Below are positions 1 to 9,755 of a stretch of DNA of 52,819 bases, piece after piece (the stretch's first letter is position 1; every line of letters starts with the position of its first letter). The DNA lies in NCBI RefSeq assembly GCF_001428745.1, contig NZ_LMIO01000005.1, positions 6,705 through 59,523 on the forward strand. The letters are read 5' to 3'. The stretch comes from Leifsonia sp. Root227. GTDB lineage: Bacteria; Actinomycetota; Actinomycetes; Actinomycetales; Microbacteriaceae. A model generated the notes under the pieces. The model was not told the origin of the DNA. It saw only the letters and a list, made by a program, of their open reading frames with translations, and made no database searches. Both the position numbers and the translations under genes were made by a program.

Positions 1-266
1 CGTTGTCGGGGGTTGCTGCGGGTGTTGCGACGGTGACGTTCACGGTGAATGGTGTTGCGGGAACGAACACGGCTGACGTGTCGTTGGTTGCGGTTCCGGC
101 GGCTGCGACGTCGCCTGCGCCTGCGCCCGCGCCCGCGCCGGCGGAGGCCAGCCTCGCGACGACCGGACTCGACGTTGGAGCAACTCTTGGCGGCGTCGGA
201 ATGCTGCTTGGCGCGGGCGTCATTCTCGCGCTTGCCAAGCGGAAGCGCCGCCCAGCGGAGCGCTAA
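1..266 (+). CDS. C-terminus of sortase-anchored surface protein (partial)
   Basis: This is the 3' end of a larger gene; the reading frame is open to the left edge, so the true start lies outside the window. The visible 88 residues end a beta-rich Gly/Val/Thr domain, followed by a Pro-Ala spacer (about residues 37-47), the pentapeptide LATTG (bases 153-167), a hydrophobic stretch and a basic tail (KRKRRPAER). That order is a cell-wall sorting signal. LATTG fits the LAXTG pattern that class E sortases of high-GC actinobacteria recognise, so the protein is probably covalently attached to peptidoglycan. The function of the exported part cannot be told from this fragment. Confidence 0.8.
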   Translation, partial: LSGVAAGVATVTFTVNGVAGTNTADVSLVAVPAAATSPAPAPAPAPAEASLATTGLDVGATLGGVGMLLGAGVILALAKRKRRPAER

Positions 267-323
267 GGCATCCGAACTAGCCAAGTTCGCCTAGCTATGC
301 CACTTCGGCACCCCGGCGGACAA

Positions 324-359
324 CTTCCGCCCCGGAGAGAAGTCTCTTCGGGGCGGAAG
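324..359. terminator. Strong hairpin after surface-protein gene
   Basis: An 11-bp perfect stem (CTTCCGCCCCG at 324-334, its complement at 349-359) continues inward with AT/GU pairs. It starts 57 nt after the stop codon. There is no U-tract, as is usual in high-GC actinobacteria. It is the likely transcription end of the surface-protein gene. Confidence 0.65.
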
Positions 360-428
360 GGGAGTTCCGATGCCGTACGCCGAAATGCCTAACCCTGGCT
401 CGGGCCGCGACTCCCGAATACTCCAACC

Positions 429-470
429 AAAAAACGCCCCGGTCTCGCGCACGCGAGGTCGGGGCGATTT
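429..470 (-). terminator. Intrinsic terminator of the tRNA cluster (minus strand)
   Basis: The outer stem is CGCCCCG (435-441) with its complement at 460-466, and the inner stem is CTCGCG/CGCGAG (444-449/452-457). On the minus strand the hairpin is followed by six Ts (429-434), which makes it a classic intrinsic terminator for the tRNAs upstream. On the plus strand only a weak ATTT follows. Confidence 0.7.
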
Positions 471-619
471 CGTCGTTGTGGGTGGCACGCGTTGCGTGGA
501 CACCCGCGTTCTGGCAGATCCCCTCCAACCTGCCGGATTCCCGGGTCAGCGAATTGCGGCGCTGGCCGGGTTCGTCTCTCGCGACGCGTACTCGGTGTCG
601 CGGGGTCAGAAACACGAAA

Positions 620-646
620 CCCCTACATCCTTGTCAGGAGTAGGGG
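620..646 (-). terminator. Hairpin just after tRNA-Phe
   Basis: CCCCTAC (620-626) pairs with GTAGGGG (640-646). On the minus strand the hairpin lies 7 nt after the encoded CCA of tRNA-Phe and is followed by TTTCGTGTTT. It is a first terminator or processing signal ahead of the stronger hairpin at 429-470. The bases between the two hairpins hold no gene. Confidence 0.5.
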
Positions 647-653
647 AGTGGTG

Positions 654-729
654 TGGTGGCTCCGACCGGCATCGATCCGGTGACCTTTCGATTTTCAGTC
701 GAACGCTCTACCAACTGAGCTACAGAGCC
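654..729 (-). tRNA. tRNA-Phe(GAA)
   Basis: The reverse complement folds as a full cloverleaf. The 7-bp acceptor starts GGCTCTG, the D-loop has AGCTCAGTTGGTAGAGC, the anticodon loop CTGAAAA puts GAA at 696-694, and the T-loop has GTCACCGGATCGATGCCGG. A 3' CCA is encoded (656-654). It is the last gene of a Glu-Asp-Phe cluster read leftwards. Confidence 0.95.
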
Positions 730-792
730 TCTCGAGGTGACATTCGCCGCCTCTAGACGGAAGCCCTTCCGATGTGGAAGGGCTTCTCGTCG

Positions 793-869
793 TGGCGACC
801 CTGACGGGACTTGAACCCGCGACCTCCGCCGTGACAGGGCGGCACGCTAACCAACTGCGCTACAGGGCC
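793..869 (-). tRNA. tRNA-Asp(GTC)
   Basis: The minus-strand cloverleaf starts GGCCCTG. The anticodon loop CTGTCAC gives GTC at 835-833, the T-arm is GCGGGTTCAAGTCCCGT, the discriminator is G and the CCA end is encoded. It is the middle gene of the Glu-Asp-Phe cluster. Confidence 0.95.
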
Positions 870-920
870 TCAAAGTGAAGCTATTCAATTATATAGGACG
901 CCGTTACCTTCAACGGACAG

Positions 921-993
921 TGACCCCAACGGGATTCGAACCCGTGCTGCCGCCGTGAAAGGGCGGTGTCCTAGGCCGCTAAACGATGGGGCC
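921..993 (-). tRNA. tRNA-Glu(TTC)
   Basis: The minus-strand cloverleaf starts GGCCCCA. The anticodon loop CTTTCAC gives TTC at 959-957, the T-arm is ACGGGTTCGAATCCCGT and the discriminator is A. Unlike its two neighbours it has no encoded CCA (ACTG follows), so CCA must be added after transcription. It is the first gene of the cluster. Confidence 0.95.
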
Positions 994-1331
994 GGAATGT
1001 CTCGGATCGCTTTCACTTTCCGATGACCACCGACGAACAAGCATACGGAAACCCCGTGGCAAAAGCGAATCCTGGGTGCATCCCGGGCGGGTCCCACGAT
1101 TCGGGATGCACGAGCACGGTTTTACGCCCGCGAAAACGACACAAATGCTCAACTCTCGACGGGCCAGCGAATGGTCACGATTTGCTCTCGATCGCGGGTT
1201 ACATTCGCTGTCGACGGCCGCCCGGGCTGTCCGTGCAGTCGCGCGCCGCCCCCGTCGTCACCGCAGCTTCACTACCTCTCCGGCCCACCGACCCTGGGCT
1301 CCGAGCGGCCATGTTGCTAAAGTTGCACACG
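994..1331. other. Gene-free stretch between tRNA-Glu and the peptidase pair
   Basis: No convincing gene. It must hold the tRNA promoter (minus strand); a TATGCT motif near 1045-1050 on that strand is the best -10 candidate, without a clear -35. One perfect inverted repeat stands out: TGCATCCCG at 1077-1085 and CGGGATGCA at 1102-1110, with a 16-nt loop, role unknown. Confidence 0.4.
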
Positions 1332-1366
1332 TTGACAACGGGACCCGTGTGACTCATGTGACTCAA
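1332..1366 (+). promoter_or_regulatory. Promoter of the M23/NlpC peptidase pair, with GTGAC direct repeats
   Basis: A perfect -35 TTGACA (1332-1337) is followed 17 bp later by a poor -10, CATGTG (1355-1360). The direct repeat GTGACTCA-T-GTGACTCA (1350-1357 and 1359-1366) overlaps the -10 region. Nine-bp-phased GTGAC/GTAAC repeats resemble the sites of the actinobacterial response regulator MtrA, which controls peptidoglycan hydrolase genes in relatives. The MtrA link is inference. Confidence 0.45.
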
Positions 1367-1397
1367 GCGAGCACGAGCGAACGGGTTCGAGGAAACG

Positions 1398-2684
1398 ATG
1401 AAGCGTACTGAACCGGTCTCCCCCACCTCCCGACGAGCCCCCGCCGCCGGGCGTGCAGGCGTGCTCAAGCTCAGGATGCGTGCACTCGTCGCCGTGGTCG
1501 GGGTCGCCACCGTCTTCGCGGTCGGAGCGGTCGCCGCTCCCGCGTACGCGGATCAGTATCCGAGCTGGCAGGACGTGCAGAACGCCAAGGCGAACGCCGG
1601 CGCCGCCGCGGCTCAGGTCGACAAGATCAACGGGCTCATCAGCCAGCTCAAGGGCGAGGTCGCTGCGACCCAGGCCGAGGCCGTCAAGCGCGGCGAGGAG
1701 CTGCAGGCAGCGGAGGCCGCGTTCGACAAGGCCAACATCGAAGCCGAGCTGATCCAGAAGCAGGCGGACGAGAGCCAGAAGAAGGCAGACGACGCCAGCG
1801 TGCAGGCGGGCAAGCTCGCTGCTCAGCTCTATCGCACGGGAGGGCGCAACCTCACGGCCAACCTCTTCCTGAGCGGCAATGGCGCATCCAGCACCAGCCC
1901 GGACAAGCTGCTCTCCGACCTCGGCAGCATGTCCAAGCTGGTCGAGCAGTCGAACCAGGTGTACACCGACGCCAAGACGGCTCAGAACACGGCCAAGGCG
2001 CTCGCAGCGCAGGCCGTGGTCGCGAAGGCCGAGCGCGAGAAGCTGCGGATCGCGGCGGAGGCGGCGCTCAAGGCGGCGGCCGAGGCGGCGAAGGCGGCGC
2101 AGGACAAGCTCGCAGAGCAGCAGAAGCAGATCGTCGTGATGCAGGCCCAGCTCGCTGCACTGCGCGACACGGTCACCAAGACGGTCAGCGGCTACGAGGC
2201 CGGTGTCGCCGCGGCGGCTGCGGCGGCGGCAGCCCAGGGCTCCGGCGGGCTGCCAGGCGGCTACGTCGGCCCGCAGGGCTGGGCTGTCCCCGCGGCGGGC
2301 CCGATCACTGACGGCTTCGGCTCGCGTCCGTCGCCGGGCGGCGTCGGCAGCACATATCACCAGGGCATCGACATCGGGGCGGGGTGCAACTCGCCGATCT
2401 ACGCCGCATACCCTGGCGTCGTCGAGTACGCGGGCCCCAACGGCTCGTACGGGAACTTCGTCCTGATCAACCACGGAAGCGGTGTGCAGACCGGTTATGC
2501 GCACATCCGCAACGGAGGGATCCTCGTCGGCATCGGCCAGTCGGTCAGCGCCGGCCAGCCGATCGCGCGCGTCGGAACGACCGGCGCATCCACCGGATGC
2601 CACCTGCACTATGAGGTGCGCATCAACGGTGTGAAGATCGACGGGATCCCGTTCATGAGGGAAAGGCAGGCACCACTTGGCTAG
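1398..2684 (+). CDS. Secreted M23 (LytM-type) peptidoglycan endopeptidase with coiled coil
   Basis: A 428-residue exported protein. A basic N-terminus and one hydrophobic segment end in an AYA-DQ signal-peptidase-like site near residue 51. Then comes a long Ala/Lys/Glu/Gln coiled coil (about 60-270) and a C-terminal M23 domain (about 295-415). The zinc-ligand pattern is intact: H321 and D325 in HQGIDIG, and HLHYE at 402-406. The family cuts peptide cross-bridges of the cell wall; the coiled coil resembles FtsX/EnvC-type regulation. The start is supported by GAGGAAA just upstream. The gene overlaps the next one by 8 nt and both proteins share the YPSW-DVQ-AKAN opening of the mature chain, so the pair probably arose by duplication with domain exchange. 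Confidence 0.9.
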   Translation: MKRTEPVSPTSRRAPAAGRAGVLKLRMRALVAVVGVATVFAVGAVAAPAYADQYPSWQDVQNAKANAGAAAAQVDKINGLISQLKGEVAATQAEAVKRGEELQAAEAAFDKANIEAELIQKQADESQKKADDASVQAGKLAAQLYRTGGRNLTANLFLSGNGASSTSPDKLLSDLGSMSKLVEQSNQVYTDAKTAQNTAKALAAQAVVAKAEREKLRIAAEAALKAAAEAAKAAQDKLAEQQKQIVVMQAQLAALRDTVTKTVSGYEAGVAAAAAAAAAQGSGGLPGGYVGPQGWAVPAAGPITDGFGSRPSPGGVGSTYHQGIDIGAGCNSPIYAAYPGVVEYAGPNGSYGNFVLINHGSGVQTGYAHIRNGGILVGIGQSVSAGQPIARVGTTGASTGCHLHYEVRINGVKIDGIPFMRERQAPLG

Positions 2685-3996
2685 CCAGAACGAAAGGCCA
2701 CGGGTTCGCCCCGGCGTCATGATCGGCGCGGGCGTGATGGGTGTGGTGACAGCATCCATCGGCGTCATCACGCCCCCGGCGTTCGCCGACGACTACCCGT
2801 CGTGGAACGACGTGCAGCAGGCGAAGGCGAACGTCCAGAACCAGCAGGCGATGATCGACAACATCACCCAGCTGATCTCCGGCCTGCAGTCCACCGTGGA
2901 TGCGGCCCGCGTCGCCTCGGAGAAGGCGGCGGAAGCGTACTTCCAGGCGAAGGACGCGCTGGACACCGCCACCAAGAAGGAAGCCGACCTGCAGAAGCAG
3001 GCGTCGGCGGCAGCGGAGAAGGCCAAGACGTCGCAGATGCGCGCGGGCCTCCTCGCCTCGCACCTTGCGAAGTCGGGAGGAGGCGGAGATCTCTCCGTCG
3101 ACCTGATGCTGAAGGGCGGTGGCTCCGGCTCTGCGGCCGACAAGCTGCTGTACCAGCTCGGCACGATGAGCAAGCTCACCGCCCAGTCGAAGGACGTCTA
3201 CGACCAGGCGACGAAGGACAAGAACAACGCCGAGTCGCTGACAGCGCAGGCGAAGGTCGCCAAGACCGAGCGCCAGTCGCTCGCGAGCAAGGCGGACGAC
3301 GCCCTGAAGGCGGCTCAGGATGCGCAGAGCCAGGCCCAGGCCGCCCTCGCCACCCAGCAGAGCAAGTCCACCGAGCTGGTCGCCCAGCTCGCGACGCTGA
3401 AGAACACGTCGACCCAGACCGAGGCGGCGTACCTCCAGGGCGAGCAGGTCCGCGCGGCGCAGGCGGCAGCGGCTGCCGCTGCTGCCGCGGCCGAGGCCGA
3501 GCGTCGCCGCCAGGAGGAGGCCGCGCAGAACGCAGGCGGCAGCGGCAGCTCCGGTGGTGGCGGAGGCACGGCGCCGAGCGGTGGCGGAGGAGGCGGCGGC
3601 CCTGTCGCCCCGCCGAACGGCAACGTGGTCGACACCGCGATCGCGTACGCGCGCGCCCAGCTCGGCAAGCCGTACATCTTCGGCGGAGAGGGCCCCGTCG
3701 GCTACGACTGCTCCGGTCTGACCATGAAGGCCTACGGCTACGCCGGCGTCTACATCGGCAGCCACTCGGTCAACAACCAGTACTACACGGCGGCCAACCG
3801 CGGTCAGCTCGTCTCATACAACCAGAAGCAGGCGGGCGACCTCATCTTCTGGGGCGACGCTCCAGGCGACTTCTACCACGTCGGCATCTACATCGGCGGC
3901 GGCATGATGATCGCGGCACCCACCGAGGGCGACGTGGTCAAAGTCCAGTCCGTCTGGGGTTCCCCGTGGTACCAGGTGGCCCGCCCCAGCGCCTGA
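2677..3996 (+). CDS. Secreted NlpC/P60 peptidoglycan hydrolase with coiled coil
   Basis: A 439-residue exported protein. A signal peptide ends near PAFA-DD, a coiled coil follows (about 45-280), then a Gly/Ser linker (about 287-312) and an NlpC/P60 domain (about 320-435). The catalytic Cys is C345 in YDCSG and the His is H401 in YHVGIY. The family cleaves D-Glu-mDAP or equivalent stem-peptide bonds, like RipA and related enzymes. The start is a TTG that lies inside the end of the M23 gene, behind GGCAGG, so translation is probably coupled. With the M23 protein it forms a two-enzyme wall-remodelling unit, probably for cell separation. Confidence 0.9.
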   Translation: MASQNERPRVRPGVMIGAGVMGVVTASIGVITPPAFADDYPSWNDVQQAKANVQNQQAMIDNITQLISGLQSTVDAARVASEKAAEAYFQAKDALDTATKKEADLQKQASAAAEKAKTSQMRAGLLASHLAKSGGGGDLSVDLMLKGGGSGSAADKLLYQLGTMSKLTAQSKDVYDQATKDKNNAESLTAQAKVAKTERQSLASKADDALKAAQDAQSQAQAALATQQSKSTELVAQLATLKNTSTQTEAAYLQGEQVRAAQAAAAAAAAAAEAERRRQEEAAQNAGGSGSSGGGGGTAPSGGGGGGGPVAPPNGNVVDTAIAYARAQLGKPYIFGGEGPVGYDCSGLTMKAYGYAGVYIGSHSVNNQYYTAANRGQLVSYNQKQAGDLIFWGDAPGDFYHVGIYIGGGMMIAAPTEGDVVKVQSVWGSPWYQVARPSA

Positions 3997-4012
3997 CCCG
4001 TTCTTAAACAGT

Positions 4013-4070
4013 CGAGTCCGGACTTGTTCACGCGAATCGCCGAAGCGAAGCGTGAACAAGTCCGGACTCG
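4013..4070. repeat. 58-bp palindrome with 21-bp perfect arms
   Basis: The arms are at 4013-4033 and 4050-4070, start CGAGTCCGGAC, and match over all 21 bp around a 16-nt loop. The element lies between the convergent nlpC-type gene and ppa. It can form a strong hairpin in either transcript but has no U-run. It may act as a bidirectional terminator; its size and shape match the other 50-60 bp palindromes in the window. Confidence 0.75.
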
Positions 4071-4082
4071 ATCGCGTGGAGG

Positions 4083-4574
4083 CTAGTGGCCCTCTTCGGC
4101 GAGTTTCTTGAAGCCGGCCTCGATGATCTCGTTGGCCTCTGCGGCGTCGCCCCAGGCCTCGACCTTGACCCACTTGCCGGGCTCCAGGTCCTTGTAGTGC
4201 TCGAAGAAGTGCTGGATCTCCTTGCGGGTGGCCTCCGGGATGTCGTTCACGTCCTGGATGTGCGCCCAGCGCGGGTCCTTGTGCGGCACCGCGATCACCT
4301 TGGCGTCGCTGCCGGCCTCGTCGCTCATGTTGAGCACGCCGACGGGACGAACCTTCACGCCGACCCCGGGGAACACCGGGTACTCGAGCAGCACCAGCAC
4401 GTCGACGGGGTCGCCGTCGAGGCCGAGCGTGTTCTCGAAGAACCCGTAGTCGGTCGGGTAGACGAAGCCCGTGAACAGCACGCGGTCGAGGTACACCCGC
4501 CCGGTCTTGTGGTCCACCTCGTACTTGTTGCGGCTCCCCTTGGGGATCTCGATGACGGCATCGTATTCGGCCAT
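4083..4574 (-). CDS. ppa: Inorganic pyrophosphatase (soluble, family I)
   Basis: A 163-residue cytoplasmic enzyme, the normal bacterial length, that hydrolyses pyrophosphate made by biosynthetic reactions. Family I signatures are visible: IEIPKGSRNKYEVD at the N-terminus, YPTDYGF, and the metal-binding DGDPVDVLVL. It starts at ATG 4574 behind AAGGAG. It is divergent from tilS; the 44-bp gap contains TAACGTTA, which can serve as -10 for both genes. It is expected to be constitutive. Confidence 0.96.
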   Translation of the reverse strand: MAEYDAVIEIPKGSRNKYEVDHKTGRVYLDRVLFTGFVYPTDYGFFENTLGLDGDPVDVLVLLEYPVFPGVGVKVRPVGVLNMSDEAGSDAKVIAVPHKDPRWAHIQDVNDIPEATRKEIQHFFEHYKDLEPGKWVKVEAWGDAAEANEIIEAGFKKLAEEGH

Positions 4575-4606
4575 AGTGTTCTCTCCTTGTGTCGAAAAGT
4601 CTGCAA

Positions 4607-4614
4607 TAACGTTA
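4607..4614. promoter_or_regulatory. Shared palindromic -10 box for ppa and tilS
   Basis: TAACGTTA reads TAACGT on both strands. On the plus strand TAACGT (4607-4612) is 6 nt before the tilS ATG, giving a leaderless transcript. On the minus strand it gives ppa a leader of about 27 nt holding its SD. No clear -35 is seen on either side. Confidence 0.45.
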
Positions 4615-4618
4615 CTGG

Positions 4619-5695
4619 ATGCACCTCAACGGTTCTCCAGACGCCGAACGCCGCCCCCGCCTCACCCCTCCGATCGCGGATGCGCGCCGTGCCGTGCGCA
4701 CCGCCATCGCTGCGGCGGCCGCTCTGGAGGCCCCGGATGCGCACGACGACCACGGGCCGGCTCGACCGCATCCACTGGCACAGGATGCGCTGCTGCTCGT
4801 CGGCCTGAGCGGCGGAGCGGACTCGCTGGCGCTCGCAGCGGCGACCGCGTTCGAGGCTCCGCGCGCCGGCTTCCGTGCCGGAGCGGTGATCGTCGACCAC
4901 GGGCTGCAGGATGGCTCGGCCGCCGTCGCCGCCCGCGCCGCCGGGCAGGCGACGGCGCTCGGCCTCGACCCGGTCATCGTCGAGAGGGTGACAGTGGATG
5001 CCGGGAGTTCCGGCCCGGAGGCCGCGGCCCGCCAGGCCCGCCACGCCGCCTTCGATCGCGTCCGTGCAGCGACGGGAGCCCAGCGCATCCTGCTGGCGCA
5101 CACCCTGGACGACCAGGCGGAGACGGTCCTGCTCGGGCTGGCGAGGGGCTCGGGCCCGACCAGTCTGCAGGGCATGGCGGAGGACACCGGCACTCTGATG
5201 CGCCCGTTCCTCGGGCTGCGCAGGAAGACGACGCACGCCTTCTGCGCCGACAGCGGCATCACGCCGTGGGACGACCCGCACAACGACGACCCCGCATACG
5301 CGCGGGTGCGCGTGCGCACGGCCGTACTGCCGGTGCTGGAGCGCGAGCTCGGCCCCGGCATCGCGGAGGCGCTGGCCCGCACCGCAGAGCAGCTGCGCGA
5401 GGACGACGAGGCGCTCGACGGCCTCGCCCTCGACTGGGCGCTGGAACTCGTCACCCAGACAGACGACGGCGCCGTCGCGCTCGACGTCCGCGGACTCGCC
5501 GCCGACCCTGCCGCGCTTCGCCAGAGGATCATCCGCCTGGTCGTCTCCGCCGAGTTCGGGATGTCGCTCAGCCGCGCGCACACGCTGGCCGTCGCCGAGC
5601 TGATCACCGACTGGCACGGCCAGGGTCCGCTCAGCCTGCCAGGCGTTAGAGTTGTCAGGCAGAACGGGCTGCTCATGTTTTCCCCCAACTCTTAA
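4619..5695 (+). CDS. tilS: tRNA(Ile)-lysidine synthase
   Basis: A 358-residue N-type ATP pyrophosphatase that converts C34 of the CAU-anticodon tRNA-Ile to lysidine, so that it reads AUA. The PP-loop SGGADS is at residues 64-69, followed by the family features VDHGLQ and LAHTLDDQAET. The length fits the short actinobacterial form, which lacks much of the C-terminal domain of E. coli TilS. It probably starts leaderless at ATG 4619. It is followed directly by hpt, the conserved actinobacterial arrangement. Confidence 0.93.
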   Translation: MHLNGSPDAERRPRLTPPIADARRAVRTAIAAAAALEAPDAHDDHGPARPHPLAQDALLLVGLSGGADSLALAAATAFEAPRAGFRAGAVIVDHGLQDGSAAVAARAAGQATALGLDPVIVERVTVDAGSSGPEAAARQARHAAFDRVRAATGAQRILLAHTLDDQAETVLLGLARGSGPTSLQGMAEDTGTLMRPFLGLRRKTTHAFCADSGITPWDDPHNDDPAYARVRVRTAVLPVLERELGPGIAEALARTAEQLREDDEALDGLALDWALELVTQTDDGAVALDVRGLAADPAALRQRIIRLVVSAEFGMSLSRAHTLAVAELITDWHGQGPLSLPGVRVVRQNGLLMFSPNS

Positions 5696-5711
5696 GGACA
5701 GCACCTCCCTC

Positions 5712-6263
5712 ATGGAACTCACGGACGTTCACGACGACCTGACCGAGATTCTCATCACCGAGGAGCAGATCCGCTCCCGCATCGCGGAGCTCTGCCGCGA
5801 GATCGAGCGCGACTACGCAGGCAAGGACGTCCTCCTGATCGGCGTGCTGAAGGGCGCGGTCATGGTCATGGCCGACCTGGCCCGCGAGCTGAAGATCCCG
5901 GTCACGATGGACTGGATGGCCGTGAGCTCGTACGGAAGCGGAACGGCGTCGAGCGGCGTCGTGCGCATCCTGAAAGACCTGGACACCGACCTGGACGGCA
6001 AGACCGTGCTGATCGTCGAGGACATCATCGACTCCGGCCTCACGCTGTCCTGGCTGCTGGCCAACCTGCGCTCGCGCGGCCCTGAGTCCATCGAGATCTG
6101 CACCCTGCTGCGCAAGCCGGAGGCCGCGCGGGTCGAGATCGACGTGAAGTACGTCGGTTTCGAGATCCCGAACCAGTTCGTCGTCGGCTACGGCCTCGAC
6201 TACGCGGAGAAGTACCGCAATCTGCGGGGCGTCGGCATTCTCGCTCCCTCCGTCTACAGCTGA
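5712..6263 (+). CDS. hpt: Hypoxanthine(-guanine) phosphoribosyltransferase
   Basis: A 183-residue purine-salvage enzyme that joins hypoxanthine or guanine to PRPP. The PRPP-binding motif VLIVEDIIDSGLT and the N-terminal LKGAVMVMADL are clear, and the C-terminal FVVGYGLDY matches the family. ATG 5712 is the start because the frame upstream does not look like HPRT. It lies 16 nt after tilS; the SD is weak, so coupling to tilS is likely. Confidence 0.94.
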   Translation: MELTDVHDDLTEILITEEQIRSRIAELCREIERDYAGKDVLLIGVLKGAVMVMADLARELKIPVTMDWMAVSSYGSGTASSGVVRILKDLDTDLDGKTVLIVEDIIDSGLTLSWLLANLRSRGPESIEICTLLRKPEAARVEIDVKYVGFEIPNQFVVGYGLDYAEKYRNLRGVGILAPSVYS

Positions 6264-6359
6264 TCCAGAACTTCGGATCACGGGCGTGATGAACGCCCGG
6301 CGCGCCCAGAGCGAACACGCAGGCGGCGCACAGTCCCGTGGCGGTACTCTGGCTGCACC

Positions 6360-8366
<2,007 letters not shown>

Positions 8367-8379
8367 AGCCGGGGCGCGC

Positions 8380-8955
8380 ATGACCGGTTTCGATCGTCCG
8401 CGCATCGAGGCAGCCGTCGCCGAAATCCTCGCCGCCATCGGCGAGGATTCCGCGCGTCCAGGGCTGGCCGCGACGCCGTCGCGTGTCGCGGACGCGTACG
8501 CCGAGTTCTTCGCAGGGCTCGGTAAGGATGCGGCGGCAGAGCTGGGCGATGCCGTCCCGCTTGAGACCGAGAAGGCGGAGACCATCCTGGTGCGCGACAT
8601 CGCGTTCCGGTCGGTCTGCGAGCACCACCTGCTGCCGTTCCTCGGCGTCGCGCACGTCGCGTACCTGCCGGGCGAGAAGGTGGTGGGGCTCGGGCGCATC
8701 CCGAGGGTGGTCGAGACCCTGGCGGCTCGTCCGCAGCTCCAGGAGCGGCTCACCGAGCAGATCGCGGACACGATCGAGTCCGGCACGCAGGCGCGCGGCG
8801 TCTTCGTCGTCCTCGATGCTGCACACACCTGCGTGACGACGCGCGGCCCACGGCAGACGGAGAGCACCACCGTCACGATGGCCGCGCGCGGCGCGTTCAC
8901 CGAGCCGGCCTCCCGCACCGAGCTGGTCGCCCTGATCGGGCGTGGAATCGCGTGA
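8380..8955 (+). CDS. folE: GTP cyclohydrolase I
   Basis: A 191-residue enzyme for the first step of folate synthesis (GTP to dihydroneopterin triphosphate). The zinc/active-site motif CEHHLLPFLGVAHVAY and the GLGRIPRVVETLA helix are intact, as is the second zinc Cys in HTCVTTRG. Its stop codon overlaps the GTG of folP. It is the first gene of a complete folE-folP-folB-folK block. Confidence 0.95.
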   Translation: MTGFDRPRIEAAVAEILAAIGEDSARPGLAATPSRVADAYAEFFAGLGKDAAAELGDAVPLETEKAETILVRDIAFRSVCEHHLLPFLGVAHVAYLPGEKVVGLGRIPRVVETLAARPQLQERLTEQIADTIESGTQARGVFVVLDAAHTCVTTRGPRQTESTTVTMAARGAFTEPASRTELVALIGRGIA

Positions 8956-9755
8956 CGCTCATCATGGGTGTCCTCAACGTGACGCCGGACTCGTTCAGCG
9001 ACGGCGGCCTCTGGCTGGAGCCGGGCGCCGCCATCGAGCACGCCCTCGACCTCGTGGAGCAGGGCGCCGACATCATCGACGTCGGCGGCGAGTCCACCAG
9101 GCCGGGCGCGCTCCGCGTCGACCCGGCGGAGGAACAGGCAAGGGTCGTGCCCGTCGTGCGCGAGCTCGCCCGGCGCGGCATCACCGTGAGCGTCGACACG
9201 ATGAACGCAGGCACGGCCAGGGAGACGGCGGCCGTCGGCGCTGCGATCATCAACGACGTCTCCGGTGGCCTCGCAGACCCCGGCATGCCGCAGGCGCTGC
9301 TCGACACCGGCCTGCAGTACGTGGTGATGCACTGGCGCGGCCAGAGCGACTCGATGGACTCGCTCGCCAGATACACCGACACGGTCGGCGAGGTGCGCGC
9401 CGAGCTCTCCGCCCGTGTCACCTCCCTGCTCGAGGTCGGCATCGACCCGAGCAGGCTCATCCTCGACCCTGGGCTCGGCTTCTCCAAGACGGGAGAGCAC
9501 AACTGGCAGGTGCTCGCCGGGCTGCCGGAACTGGAGACGCTCGGCTACCCGATCCTGATCGGCGCGTCCCGCAAACGCTTCCTCGGCGCCCTGCTCGACG
9601 ACGACGCACCGGCGACCGACCGGGATGCGCCTACCGCCGTGATCAGCGCCCTTGCAGCGCGCGAAGGTGCGTGGGCCGTGCGGGTGCACGATGTCGCATC
9701 CACCAGGATCGCCCTCGATGTCGTGCGGGCGTGGCAAGCTGGAAGAGATGACTAG
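8952..9755 (+). CDS. folP: Dihydropteroate synthase
   Basis: A 267-residue TIM-barrel enzyme that joins pterin pyrophosphate with p-aminobenzoate; it is the sulfonamide target. The signatures are MGVLNVTPDSFSDGG at the N-terminus, DVGGESTRPGA, and the C-terminal GASRKRFLG. It starts at GTG 8952, overlapping folE by 4 nt, and its end overlaps folB. A single full-length copy is seen here. Confidence 0.95.
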   Translation: MTLIMGVLNVTPDSFSDGGLWLEPGAAIEHALDLVEQGADIIDVGGESTRPGALRVDPAEEQARVVPVVRELARRGITVSVDTMNAGTARETAAVGAAIINDVSGGLADPGMPQALLDTGLQYVVMHWRGQSDSMDSLARYTDTVGEVRAELSARVTSLLEVGIDPSRLILDPGLGFSKTGEHNWQVLAGLPELETLGYPILIGASRKRFLGALLDDDAPATDRDAPTAVISALAAREGAWAVRVHDVASTRIALDVVRAWQAGRDD

